Made by a program: the position numbers and the translations under genes
Notes under the pieces: model-generated
What the model was told of the DNA's origin: nothing
The model's input: the letters and a program-made list of their open reading frames with translations, nothing else
Database searches by the model: none
Shown: piece by piece, positions 25,139 through 34,546 of the stretch
Position numbering within the stretch: the stretch's first letter is position 1
Layout of the letters: each line of letters opens with the position of its first letter
Source of the DNA: Effrenium voratum
Lineage: Eukaryota > Sar > Dinophyceae > Suessiales > Symbiodiniaceae
NCBI GenBank assembly: GCA_963377175.1
Contig: CAUJNA010002791.1
Location: forward strand, 803,528-867,527
Direction of reading: 5' to 3'
Length of the DNA: 64,000 bases

Positions 25139-25972
25139 AAAATAGGCTGAACAAAAGGGCCTGGCGCCTTCCCATCTCCACTGGAAGGATTTCAGAGGGA
25201 CATGCCTGTTTTTTGTGGGCCAATGAACTTGTCCATTGAGGGAACCTCCCCCCCACCCACTTTCAACGCTTTCAAGGGGATGTCCAATTCTAAGTTTGCT
25301 AGTCCTTCGATTCAAGCCAGCTTGAAAAAATCACCCTCAAACCACCACACACCAACAAAAGATTCCCTTGCCCGAAGTTTGTGGCCACTCAAAAGTGTCC
25401 TTGGCCACTGAAAACGGGGAGTTGGGGGGGGACTTCTTCCAGGACATGGAAAGTTGCCAACATGATCGTCTGTCCACGGTTCCCAAAATACCAATAGTAT
25501 CACTCTGCAATCTGGGATTGCTGTCCTGATCAGGGTGCGGTTACCCCACATCTTTTGATGTTTGGAGGGTGGTGGGGGGGTGCTCAGCCCCTGCCCGCAA
25601 CTTCTGCCTCTCTTTGGGACGAGCGATCCGCAGTGCCAAAATTTGGCCGTGCGGCGGGTGAGACCTGGGGTACAAGGCCAAACGCAAATCTCGATGTCAC
25701 TGTCACCTCTGACTCTTGTGTCCCAGAACAACTGGCTTCGCTTTGGGAGCTACGTGAGAAACAATGAACCAATGACAATGTTTGGCAGCGCATGTCCGCT
25801 GGAGTGAGACTGGAATGATTCCCCATTGAATGGTTGCGCACCAAGGATCGCTCTTCATGACGACTTACATTACTCGCAATGCATTCTGGTCTGTTCTTCA
25901 TGAGTCAGCACTTTGCTTCACATGGACACGATTCACCAGAAACGGCAAAACCTGATTCTGAAACCCGCCAGT
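25139..25972. other. No confident gene
   Basis: Unique-looking sequence between the array and the TTCC microsatellite. Open frames overlap on both strands and no domain is recognisable. Confidence 0.5.
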
Positions 25973-26108
25973 CTTTCTTTCTTTCTTCCTTCCTTCCTTC
26001 CTTCCTTCCTTCCTTCCTTCCTTCCTTCCTTCCTTCCTTCCTTCCTTCCTTCCTTCCTTCCTTCCTTCCTTCCTTCCTTCCTTCCTTCCTTCCTTCCTTC
26101 CTTCCTTC
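25973..26108 (+). repeat. TTCC tetranucleotide microsatellite
   Basis: About 135 bp of nearly pure (TTCC)n preceded by TTTC units. Open frames of 80-156 codons through it are repeat artefacts: FLPS on the plus strand, KEGR on the minus strand. Confidence 0.97.
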
Positions 26109-27234
26109 TCGTCTTCTGTTCCTTATTGCCTTGCTTCTGTCCTTCTTTTACCCTTTGTGGATTTCCTTCTTTCATTCAAAGGACTTTGCTGCGTTCTTGC
26201 GCGCTAACTTACTTCCCGAGCTGCCGACCCTAGCACACGAGAAAAGAGGCATGCATCGCTCTCGGAGCGATGCCCGGGCACGGGCACCCAAAGAGGGCCA
26301 TGGGCTTTGTCTTAATGCGGGATCCAGGGACTTCCAATTCAGCGATTGAAAGGAAAGCAAAGTCGACTGTTTGCAACAAACACAACTACGGTTGGCACGA
26401 CTCTCCTATTGCAGTGGTTCCACCTGTCAAATTTCTGAAGTGCTTCAGAAGTGGCGCTGAGCTTCCCCGCAGATATTTGCAGTCCACCCCCCCCAATGCC
26501 AAAAGGCCGTACGAGCTCATACTCTCCACTGCCTGGGGGGAAAATCGTGAAAGATTCTCATGCCCGGAAATTCCTGAATCCCTTCGGCCCTAGCTTAGCT
26601 GTTGCGCGAGTACGCGCTCAGCGACACCGGCTCCGATGGCCCTGACCGCGAGGCCCGCGAGGCCCGCGAGGCCCGCGAGGTTTGGGTGTGCGAAGACCGG
26701 GCCGTGAGGGGCGGGCCCGGCCCCGGCAAGTTGGTCAGCACCTGTCGCAGGTCTCAAGACCAACTGGCAACTGACAAATTATGGTCGACTGCTTGGACAT
26801 CGGGGTTCAGTCAGGAGCCCCCTAAAGTGAATGCTAGAGGCTAGAGAATCTCATGCCAAGGCTGACTCAAGACAGACCCAGAAGGGCGGATCTGAAGATA
26901 GCAAGCTTTGCATTTGTTCAATGCCTCGGCGTCTTGGGCAAAACCTTCTTCCAAAACGGCAGAAAATCAGCTCCTAGGTTTGCGCCAAACACCCTTCCGA
27001 CTCTCACTTGCCTGGTAGCCGTTTCGCCCCAGGCTCCGGCCTGGGACACAGGGCCGCAGGGGAATGGACCCGGAAGCGCAAGCAGGTTCAAGAATTCGAA
27101 ACCAGGGCCTCAAATCAAACATAGCTGCATGCCCGCAGTATTCCGAGCCCTTTCCAGATGTCAAGTGAAACTAGTCAGACATTGGACCAATCCAGCAACG
27201 CCGAAAACGTCGCAACACAAAAGGGGTTGCTACA
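26109..27234. other. No confident gene; left flank of the copia element
   Basis: Overlapping frames on both strands without recognisable domains. The only structure seen is the 9 bp GAGGCCCGC repeat. Confidence 0.5.
26648..26680 (+). repeat. 9 bp tandem repeat (CGAGGCCCG)n
   Basis: About 3.7 perfect copies of a GC-rich 9 bp unit. Confidence 0.9.
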
Positions 27235-27239
27235 AAAAC
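27235..27239. repeat. Target-site duplication AAAAC, left
   Basis: AAAAC directly outside the left LTR equals AAAAC directly outside the right LTR at 35599-35603. Confidence 0.9.
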
Positions 27240-27474
27240 ACTCAAACGAGAGGGAAACACAGTTTTCTCAACAACGGGGGAACCCGGGACCTTAAAAGGA
27301 ACGAACCCCGCCGTGACTGCGATCTCTCCCTTAACCTTGTGGCAGCGCGTGCAACGCGCTCTTTTCTTGAGCCAAAGCAATGACATGCGGACATGCCGTT
27401 GGTCTTGTACCTTGCAAACATGAGTGCCTACCTCATGAACCTCTGGGCCATAAATGTCATCGTGATAATTGACT
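27240..27474 (-). repeat. 3' LTR of the copia element (235 bp)
   Basis: Direct repeat of 35364-35598 with four substitutions. On the coding strand it starts AGTCAATTATCACG and ends TTTGAGT, so it lacks the usual TG...CA ends and has only an imperfect A(G/C)TCAA terminal inverted repeat. It contains TTTGGCTCAAG on the minus strand (27367-27377). An open frame of about 90 codons runs through it but also through flanking DNA, so I do not call it a gene. Confidence 0.93.
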
Positions 27475-27483
27475 CCCCCCTCT
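27475..27483 (-). promoter_or_regulatory. Polypurine tract (plus-strand primer site)
   Basis: The coding strand reads AGAGGGGGG immediately before the 3' LTR, the expected place and composition for a PPT. Confidence 0.85.
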
Positions 27484-27626
27484 GTGACGGCACTGAGGGA
27501 GTGTCTTGGGCGCATTACCACGCCAACTTGAAGTCAAGTTTACATCACAACGACTGACGCAAGTTATTCAAGCATCGCCCAGTCACTTGCACACTTTTGG
27601 AAATTTTGCGGACATGCTGCAGCGCA

Positions 27627-28727
27627 CTAGGCAGCTGCTTTAGCGGATCTACTTTCACGAACGTCTTCAAGCTTCTCTGGAAGGTCAACACGAACGCCGA
27701 GCAACCTGATGGCATGGTCCCACTTGTTGGGTGGAAGCGCTTTCGTGAAGATGTCTGCTGACTGCATGTCTGTTTGGACGTATTCTATCGACATGTGTTC
27801 GCTTTCAAGCTGCTCTGCGATGCAAGCGAGGTTCACCTTGTGCGTGCGTTGGACACAGCGTAGCTTGGATGAGAAACCCTTCTTTGCTACGAGGATGGTC
27901 GCCTGATTGTCCTCGTGGATCTTGAGATGGAATGGTCTGTCCAAGATCAGCTCCCAGAAGCTGAGCGCAGGAAGTGACTCCTGGTACAGGGAGTACGCAA
28001 GAGACACGATTTCCGCCTCGGTTGTCGATCGGGAGACCGAGGTCTGCCTTTTAGACACCCACGCGAGGGGGAAATGCGTATGTGGACCACTCAAAGTCAA
28101 GAATCCTCCGGACGTTGATTTTGCGTCTCGTTCTCCAGCGAAATCGGCGTCCACATAGAGAGACAGATGCAACTCATCAGTCGAATCCTGAACTGTGCCA
28201 ACTAGCGTGCTGTTAACCGTGCTGTTTATGTAGCAGACAAGCCTATGTAGCTGCTTATCGCAGTTTCTAGACCATTTCTGAACAAAGGAAGCAAGGTCGC
28301 CAATGGGCTTGACCAGGTCCGGGCGTGCCAAACGGCCGAGCCATAAGGCTTTCATCAACACGCGGCAAGCGGCGAAGCCGAGCTCACCCTCCAAGGCGTC
28401 ATCTGCAGGGTCTAGAGATCCAGCGGGACAGAATGGAGTGGTGGCACCACGCAACTTTTCAGTTTTTAGCTGTGCAACCTCAAGATATAATGCAACCGTT
28501 TGACGAGCATAATCTCGCATGTCGAACGCCATGCCCCCTTTCAATCTGCCCATTGCGGCATTAAGATCGGGTTCAGTTGGGTCCTTTGGAGCATCTATCA
28601 AAAGGTGATTCCTGCCTAGCACCCGATATATGTCTTCTGGGGGTTCTATATCAACCAGTCTTGTTAACTTTTCCCAGAAGTCTTTATGAAGTTGGCTGGG
28701 GCCGGCCAACGTCAAGTCGTCGACGTA
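27627..28727 (-). CDS. Copia pol: RT C-terminus and RNase H
   Basis: The frame opens with the RT active-site motif STYVDDLTLAG and then has the copia connection region. RNase H follows with DADFAG at about residues 189-194 counted from the Met of MTLAGP, then SVSRSTTEAE, EDNQA at 268-272 and ADIFTKALPP at 320-329. These carry the D, E, D, D catalytic residues expected of the family, so this part of the enzyme looks intact. It ends with a stop at 27627, 144 bp before the PPT. The frame differs by one base from the upstream RT segment. The product would copy element RNA into DNA and degrade the RNA strand in cytoplasmic particles. Confidence 0.93.
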   Translation of the reverse strand, partial: YVDDLTLAGPSQLHKDFWEKLTRLVDIEPPEDIYRVLGRNHLLIDAPKDPTEPDLNAAMGRLKGGMAFDMRDYARQTVALYLEVAQLKTEKLRGATTPFCPAGSLDPADDALEGELGFAACRVLMKALWLGRLARPDLVKPIGDLASFVQKWSRNCDKQLHRLVCYINSTVNSTLVGTVQDSTDELHLSLYVDADFAGERDAKSTSGGFLTLSGPHTHFPLAWVSKRQTSVSRSTTEAEIVSLAYSLYQESLPALSFWELILDRPFHLKIHEDNQATILVAKKGFSSKLRCVQRTHKVNLACIAEQLESEHMSIEYVQTDMQSADIFTKALPPNKWDHAIRLLGVRVDLPEKLEDVRESRSAKAAA

Positions 28728-29710
28728 TGTCGAGAGAAGTAACCCGGACTCCTTAAACAGGAGTTTCCAGGAAACTCTGCGACCTCACGCCCTCCAAGTT
28801 CACTAGTGAAACCTTTGAGGTGTGCCTCCCAGAGTCCGCCAGCGTCAGGATGCCCATAAAGAGCTTTAACGAGCAAAACCACAGGTTTCACGAAACGCTC
28901 GCGCCACCACCTTGGCCGGAGCTCAGGCGGGAGTGTGATCCAAGTTTGGTACTTGGATTTCAGCAGTGCTTGCACATAAGCCTTTATAGCGTCCGCTGTT
29001 GTGGTGGAGTTCCCTGGCAGGGATCCATAAGCGAGACAGTTATTAAGACCTTGTACGCTCGTGGGATTTGCTCCCAACTCTTGGTAGACAGCTGCTGCGC
29101 CATGTTCGTCTTTCGCACAGTCTCCGCGATACACAATCCTGCCTTTCATCTTCTGAAGGTGTTTCGCGAGTTCGGCGAACTTGACGGATGCTAGCGACAT
29201 CAACTGCCCGAAATGAACCTTTATACTGGATCGTCGCGCCTCAGCAGCGACTTGATCGTACTCTCGGACTGAATTTAGATCCCAAACACCGGCTTTCTCC
29301 AGGCCTATGGCTTCAAGTCGAACGGCTTCAAGGGCTTCCGGGGAAGCCAACATTTCGGCACGTGACAAGAGTCTGGTCACCATTGCGGTGATTTCAGGAT
29401 CCTTCTCCTCCTTGACTTGTCCTAGGGAATGTGCGATGAGATTTTCAACATCAAGAACTTGTTCAAGGATGTCGTGACACTTTTCATCGGACTCGACAGC
29501 AATACCTATATCTTCCAAACCAGAGAGAGCGGATATGTGTTTTAGCTGCTGTTCACGTTCCCGGTGATCGAGAGGCAATGGCACTTGGACAGGCATCGCA
29601 GGCACAACGGGTTGAACTGTCGGATACAGCGCACGGGCAACTGTGAGACACATGCCTTCGGGGTAGAAAGCGGTCTTTGCGGTCTTGTTACCTGCTGCAA
29701 GCGAGTGTTT
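28712..29710 (-). CDS. Copia pol: RT N-terminus (RVT_2 type)
   Basis: Residues include EALEAVRLEAIGLEKAGVWD, KMKGRIVYRGD and KPVVLLVKALYGHPDAGGLW, which are the fingers and palm landmarks of copia RTs. The frame runs on past YVDD in the wrong register; the correct register resumes as WKLLFKESGLLLSTYVDD, so one base has been lost or gained near 28,765-28,775. Upstream it is in the same frame as the methyltransferase-like segment, separated only by a TAG at 29711-29713, after which KHSLAAGNKTAKTAFYPEG continues sensibly. This shows that the stop interrupts one polyprotein rather than separating two genes. Confidence 0.9.
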   Translation of the reverse strand, partial: KHSLAAGNKTAKTAFYPEGMCLTVARALYPTVQPVVPAMPVQVPLPLDHREREQQLKHISALSGLEDIGIAVESDEKCHDILEQVLDVENLIAHSLGQVKEEKDPEITAMVTRLLSRAEMLASPEALEAVRLEAIGLEKAGVWDLNSVREYDQVAAEARRSSIKVHFGQLMSLASVKFAELAKHLQKMKGRIVYRGDCAKDEHGAAAVYQELGANPTSVQGLNNCLAYGSLPGNSTTTADAIKAYVQALLKSKYQTWITLPPELRPRWWRERFVKPVVLLVKALYGHPDAGGLWEAHLKGFTSELGGREVAEFPGNSCLRSPGYFSRHTSTT

Positions 29711-31861
29711 CTACCCTTTTTCGTGCGGACACTTGAATGCACTTAGCGCGGATGCGAGGGTGCTATTGCTGGTCATGACTTTCCATGGCTTTTTGATGGG
29801 ATAACCATTGCTGTCCTTCAGACCTAGGGCGCAACCGTGGAAGGTCGCTGGGGTGAAGACCTGTGCGTATTCCCTAAAGAATGCAGAAACATCATCCCTA
29901 GCCCAGCTGTCGCAATCCCTTGGCCACTCAAACGAAACACTACCCCCCTGATGGAGGACAGTCTCAGCGTGACGTCTGAATCTGGAGAACAACTCTCTCG
30001 ACTCTCTAACTTTTTGTGTCAGTTTCTTTTTGAACTGGCTTCCTAACTTGGCCTTATTAAGGCGTTGCCATGCTGAACCTGATGTGCAGGGGATTGCAGC
30101 CCAGAGATTGGGTTTATTACAACCTTCCATCTGCGACTGCAACTGGATTTCTCCTTCATCTGTGCTAAGGTCGATAAACTCTTTAGCCAGCCTAACATGA
30201 GGTATGCCAAGACCTTCAAACACGCGACCCATATTGGACTCTGGTGAACATGCGTATTCGAACATCACAGGCAACTTATCAAGGCGTGCCTGTCGCTTGC
30301 GGGCACGATGATTTCCTACCTCAAACTGCTTGGGCTGCGGAGCTTCAACCTCTGCGCTGCACGGCATGCCAAAAATTGGCAATGTATCTGGACGACCGTT
30401 CTTTGACGCTTCGGTGAGAGGTGTCGGCGGTACGGAGTCTAACATCACGGCTGCACCTGTGGTGATAACGCAATCGGACTGAATGGGCTTTAGCTTGAAC
30501 ACTGTGAACCCAGTCCATGGATCTCCAAGTGAGCGATCAGGTCGGCTACCAAACCAACCATCGTGAATGTTGTCTGCTTTGCCCCCCTGAAACACGGCAC
30601 GAGTGGTGCGAGCTGCAGTAAATCTTTCTGGGGAAACGGGGCAATCCTCGACCTCCTTCGGGGTAAAAAGATTCTGCCTTGGCATGATATGGTACCGAAC
30701 CAAACAGTTGGCATTTTCTTTGAACACCCAAAAATCTTCACCTTGCGATGTAGCGGCTGTCGCTGGCGCGGTATCGAAAAATGAGGCACCGGGTCTTGAG
30801 GGAGCGGGCTCCCCAGCTTCGGCTGCATCAAATTCATGCGCAACGTCTTCTGCACTAACTGCGATTTTAGGATCCTCCTCATGCTCGGATGCGTGGATTG
30901 CTCTGGCTAGCTCCTCATCCCCTTCAGCATGAACAATGGGAATGGGTTCCTTAGATTCAGTTTTGGCAGCGCTTTTTGCAGCTGCTTCAGCTCGATCTGC
31001 AGAAACAAGTTCGGAGAACCTCTTCTTGCATTCGGCGCTGTGAATCTTGGAATGACCGGTGCATGCACGGCAACCTGGTGTTTCCTTGAACTTGATGATC
31101 CTCTCAACAGTTATGTACACGGATTTTGACTTGACAGCGGATGGAGTCGGTGGGGCCCCAAAGGGCGCCTCTCGCAGGGGCAAAGTTGGGGGATCTGACC
31201 CGTCTGTCTTGCCTCCATGCAATGCTCTATCTGCTGCTGCTGCGATCGGAAAGCTTGGGGGTCCGTCCTCAACGAACAATTCCGGTTCAGGAACATCGTG
31301 AACGGAAATGGAGCCGTCCTTACGGAAGGCTTCATAGTCCATGACTTTGACCACATTACGGTACCGCAACCCCGGATCGACCCTCCAACCCAAAAAGAGC
31401 GCTGGCGCCATGTTCGGATCGAGAGTGCGCTTGCCAGGAGTCTTGGTTCTGTACCAAACCAATTGCCCGAAACAGCGTCTCTTCCCTTGGAACTTTTCCT
31501 TTGTGAGGGCTTCCCATTGGGTTTTACCTGGGCTGAATGGAGCAGGCCTGTCGAACGACATGGTGAGGCATGCAAATGGGTAGCTAAATGTATGCAACGA
31601 ATAGGGCAACCCTGATTGCAAGTGGATGCTGCGACAGCATTCCTTCTCTTCGCGAATGTCGCGCTCCAGGACGGTATTGTGAGGCCACCTGTTGGGCAAG
31701 CTTGTCTCTGGGACGAGACCGACTTCATGGGCCGCTCCTTCGAGCTCTCCTGCTGCATCCATTGTTATTAGACATGCTGGCGGCGAATCAGTGGCCCGAA
31801 GGCCCATGAACTGACGGAAGTTTTTGACATGCGCTTGCGTGTCTCGCCTACTCAACATCAC
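29711..31861 (-). CDS. Copia pol: integrase C-half, linker and methyltransferase-like domain
   Basis: A 716-codon frame. Residues about 30-75 hold the second part of the integrase core (LITMDAAGE, then RWPHNTVLERDI), with Asp35 and Glu66 the likely second and third catalytic acids. FGQLVWYRTK and ALFLGWRVDPG at about 130-170 belong to the integrase C-terminal region. A long Ala/Glu/Pro-rich linker follows. Residues about 585-716 form a separate block with LWAAIPCTSGS (590), SVSFEWP (642) and PIKKPW, ending KCPHEKG before a premature TAG. The IPC and FEWP spacing is reminiscent of motifs IV and VI of cytosine-C5 methyltransferases; that assignment is inference. The block sits between integrase and RT, where standard copia elements have nothing. 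Confidence 0.88.
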   Translation of the reverse strand: MMLSRRDTQAHVKNFRQFMGLRATDSPPACLITMDAAGELEGAAHEVGLVPETSLPNRWPHNTVLERDIREEKECCRSIHLQSGLPYSLHTFSYPFACLTMSFDRPAPFSPGKTQWEALTKEKFQGKRRCFGQLVWYRTKTPGKRTLDPNMAPALFLGWRVDPGLRYRNVVKVMDYEAFRKDGSISVHDVPEPELFVEDGPPSFPIAAAADRALHGGKTDGSDPPTLPLREAPFGAPPTPSAVKSKSVYITVERIIKFKETPGCRACTGHSKIHSAECKKRFSELVSADRAEAAAKSAAKTESKEPIPIVHAEGDEELARAIHASEHEEDPKIAVSAEDVAHEFDAAEAGEPAPSRPGASFFDTAPATAATSQGEDFWVFKENANCLVRYHIMPRQNLFTPKEVEDCPVSPERFTAARTTRAVFQGGKADNIHDGWFGSRPDRSLGDPWTGFTVFKLKPIQSDCVITTGAAVMLDSVPPTPLTEASKNGRPDTLPIFGMPCSAEVEAPQPKQFEVGNHRARKRQARLDKLPVMFEYACSPESNMGRVFEGLGIPHVRLAKEFIDLSTDEGEIQLQSQMEGCNKPNLWAAIPCTSGSAWQRLNKAKLGSQFKKKLTQKVRESRELFSRFRRHAETVLHQGGSVSFEWPRDCDSWARDDVSAFFREYAQVFTPATFHGCALGLKDSNGYPIKKPWKVMTSNSTLASALSAFKCPHEKG

Positions 31862-32375
31862 GTACTACATGGTGGGATTTGATTCCTCCGAAACCTACTC
31901 CGAGATGTTCATCGCCCATGGCAAGAATCACGGAATCGGTAGCCAACTGTTGAAATGGTGCGGTTGGTACGTCGACTTTGTCGTCTGATCTGGGACCCTT
32001 TTTGTGTGCTACCCTTGCAGAAGTGGTCTTTGAGATAGAACACACCTTGCAAAACGGGTTCTTAGGGAAATGGGACCTCATGTGCTCAGGAGATTTTGCT
32101 TGCTCCTTCAACGCAGTATCATGTGTCGGGTCACCATCCCCGAAGGCGATCAACGGAAGTTCATCCTCGGGAGGAGGGGCTTCCTCGGCCGCCAGCATGT
32201 TCACAGGAACCTGATCTGGCTCACCTTCATCTGACGCTTGGCACGAGTCATCGCACAAAGAAACGACATCGTCTTCGGCCGCGCTCATAGCAGCGGCTTC
32301 AATCGGCCAGAGGTGAGTTGACGACTCTGCCAACTTGGGCTTTACCACCTCATCATACTGGGGAACGTATTCCAC
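31848..32375 (-). CDS. Copia pol: integrase zinc-binding domain and core start
   Basis: A 175-codon frame. After an acidic N-terminal stretch (about residues 1-85) the HHCC-like signature appears as PEHMRSHFPKNPFCKVCSI, followed by APFQQLATDSVI, which carries the first catalytic Asp of the DDE core. The frame stops at 31848 while the core continues in another register from about 31,861, so a one-base frame change lies there. Confidence 0.85.
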   Translation of the reverse strand: MEYVPQYDEVVKPKLAESSTHLWPIEAAAMSAAEDDVVSLCDDSCQASDEGEPDQVPVNMLAAEEAPPPEDELPLIAFGDGDPTHDTALKEQAKSPEHMRSHFPKNPFCKVCSISKTTSARVAHKKGPRSDDKVDVPTAPFQQLATDSVILAMGDEHLGVGFGGIKSHHVVRDVE

Positions 32376-33135
32376 TACCCCCTAGATGCATTAATGCGCG
32401 CATTGCGGGGCACGTTAATCTTACATCTACTGATGTCCTTTGGAGGAACAAGGTATGGAACATTTTCACGTGGATCCCATCCTTGATCCATTACGGTCTT
32501 TCCGATGGATTGCGCTGGTGGGCAATCACGGAGGACGTACACCTGCTCTTCAGCAGGTATCACTCGGCTGTCCTCGAACCCTAATGAGGTAGTGCCTTGT
32601 TGGGCACCACCCCCAGTCGCAAAACCTACGGGTGTGCTGCTCTCGCTTTGATCATGTTGCTATTCAAAGCTTGACGTCCGATCAAGTGTCTCCCTGCGGC
32701 AGTATCCCAAAGCCAACTGATGCGATTGTCGTCAGAAGCAACGCTTGCCATTGCCGGAATGAGCTGTGCAACAGCTGCACTCGCCTTTGGCGGCGGCGGT
32801 GACAACAAACTTTTGGGCTTGGGACCAGTGTACTTGTTTGTATCACTGTGGAGAAATGCGCACTGCTTGGCCTTGCACGAATTATAGGCATAAAACATGC
32901 GTGGCGTCTTGGCTTTCTCTGCCGCGGTCATATTGGCTGTCTTGCTGATGGCCTTAGACCTAGGAGTAAGGTTATCGTTCGAACCACCCTTACCTTTGCC
33001 CTTGGGGGCTGGTGCTGCATTAGCTTTAGGAGGAGGCGGCTTTGGATCTTTAACCTTCGGCGCAGGGGCTGCCGGAGTCTGCTGGTCAGCAGATTTATCC
33101 TTCTTGCTCTTCTTATTCTTCTTCTTGTAGATTGA
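32375..33135 (-). CDS. Copia pol: basic linker, CCCH-like zinc motif, aspartic protease
   Basis: A Lys/Pro/Ala-rich stretch leads to FYAYNSCKAKQCAFLHSD, a Cys-Cys-His cluster in the place of the Gag zinc knuckle. Next comes ISWLWDTAAGRHLIG, the aspartic protease active-site turn (DTA, Asp near 32,706) that opens Pol. The protease continues in another frame as VGFATGGG and EEQVYVLRDCPPAQSIG down to 32375. One frame change lies near 32,640. The enzyme would cleave the polyprotein in the particle. Confidence 0.82.
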
Positions 33136-33139
33136 TTGA

Positions 33140-33410
33140 TCCGCACTGCCGCACTATGGTGCTTTATCGAAGGATGTTGCCAAGCTGTATTGAGAATAGT
33201 CTGCAAATCGAATGCCTGTAGCTGCAAAGATGCTGTACCGCGCAAAGCGACGGTTTTAACGGCTTGCAAAGAAAGGCTATCGAAGTACCCGACTGGCGGG
33301 CAACTGGGATGCAGACCGATGGAGCTCCTCGAGGTACTGCGAAGGGTGCAGGCCCCTTGCCGCCGGAATGAAAAGTCGATTCCGGGACTCGATGTACTCC
33401 CCAACGTTCT
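33140..33410 (-). CDS. Copia polyprotein: region between HAD-like domain and zinc motif
   Basis: Coding-looking pieces continue here in two registers: NVGEYIESRNRLFIPAARG, then GYFDSLSLQAVKTVALRG and further residues. They follow directly on the HAD-like domain and lead into the basic linker. I do not recognise a domain. Two or more frame changes are needed to read through. Confidence 0.5.
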
Positions 33411-34546
33411 CAAGCGCGTTGGCAACCGCTTGGCCCAAAATGCGGGAAGTTGCGGAACGCTGCGATGCCTGTCTTCTGCGCTTCACGGACGATCGCAGCT
33501 TGATCGTCGATGAGGACGTGGGCACCCAGCCCCAAGAGAGCGTCTGCTTTGCCGGCCCTGCCCAACCTTTCGTGTATCGCAGAGACAGTGAGTCCAGCTG
33601 TCGCCCGCGCGTGCTCCAGGGCGACCTGGAACTCGCGGCGGCGAAACTCGCTTGCAGCCCTGCCCACGAAGGATAGCACCACAAAATTGATAGGTGCGTA
33701 GTCGGCTGCAAATTGAACGAGATGCCGGATCACCTCCGGGTTGAGGTGGGGTCCCTGCTGCCCAACGTCAAGAACTCCGTGCCAGCCAAGAGCGATGGTG
33801 AGCTCCTTGGGCGGCACTGGCCTTGCAGGCGGCGGGGGTGGCGCAGGCGGCGGCCTTCTTGGTGGCGATCGAAAGCGTGCGCCAGCCTCGGAAGTTGCAG
33901 CGCTTGCAGCAGCTGCTTTAACGACCTGCGGCGGTGGCGGCTTGACGATGTACCCTTGTGGTGGGTTTGAGCCCGATTTGCTTCTGGGTTCGGCCTTGTT
34001 CAAACCTCGCGGAGGCGCCTTGTACCCGAATGCACTCTGAGTCCGAATAGGAGACCTTGCTCGACGCGGCGATTTCCTTGGAATATCTGCTTTTGCCGGT
34101 ACCGAAGAAGCTGCACGAGGAAGTTCCTTGGGCAATGGAGGCTTGCTGCCAAAAATGACCTTTGGTGCGGCCTTTGGTGGCGGCGGTTGAATTGCTCCAA
34201 TCCTCCGGCTATGCAAAGCAATAGGCTCAGTGTGAGTCGGTGCCTCGTATACGCGCCGAGGCACGTAAGCTGACCTGCCAGTTCTGAGGGATTCCGCGTC
34301 CTGCGGAGGCTCCTCTTCTGTAGGCGTCGAGACGATAGTGCTCCGCTGGTCCTGGGCGTCGATCTGGAGATCGTGATCGCGAGCTTGTGGATGATCTTCT
34401 TGGGGGATCTCTCCACGTCTCGTCCGCAAGCGAATACGGGTCAGCCTGACGGAGATGTCCGGATGTCCGCTGTGCCCGGCGGTGAGATGTCGCCTCACGT
34501 GGCTGTGAAGCCTCCCGAACGAGTACCCAAGTGCCGCGCTCGTCAA
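33410..34546 (-). CDS. Copia Gag C-part with HAD-like (haloacid dehalogenase) domain
   Basis: A 378-codon frame. Residues 1-245 are Pro/Arg/Ser-rich and low in complexity. Residues about 248-378 read as a HAD-fold domain: motif I position TIALGWHGVLDVG (254-257), motif II VVLSFVG (Ser at 292), motif III lysine in GRAGKADAL (Lys333) and motif IV VLIDDQ (347-348). In catalytic HAD enzymes motif I is DxDx(T/V); here the nucleophile position is Gly and the second Asp is His, so activity is doubtful. I know of no role for such a domain in copia particles. The region joins the N-terminal Gag frame by a one-base shift near 34,545. Confidence 0.7.
   Translation of the reverse strand: MTSAALGYSFGRLHSHVRRHLTAGHSGHPDISVRLTRIRLRTRRGEIPQEDHPQARDHDLQIDAQDQRSTIVSTPTEEEPPQDAESLRTGRSAYVPRRVYEAPTHTEPIALHSRRIGAIQPPPPKAAPKVIFGSKPPLPKELPRAASSVPAKADIPRKSPRRARSPIRTQSAFGYKAPPRGLNKAEPRSKSGSNPPQGYIVKPPPPQVVKAAAASAATSEAGARFRSPPRRPPPAPPPPPARPVPPKELTIALGWHGVLDVGQQGPHLNPEVIRHLVQFAADYAPINFVVLSFVGRAASEFRRREFQVALEHARATAGLTVSAIHERLGRAGKADALLGLGAHVLIDDQAAIVREAQKTGIAAFRNFPHFGPSGCQRA

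Noticed and set aside
25879..26349. ORFs with FLPS or KEGR repeats
   Set aside because: Generated by the TTCC microsatellite.
26648..26680. CpG-island-like promoter
   Set aside because: It is only a 9 bp tandem repeat, with no gene placed beside it.
27171..27521. 116-codon ORF in the left LTR, with a related 100-codon ORF in the right LTR
   Set aside because: The shared part is simply the LTR, and the frames run into different flanking DNA at each copy.
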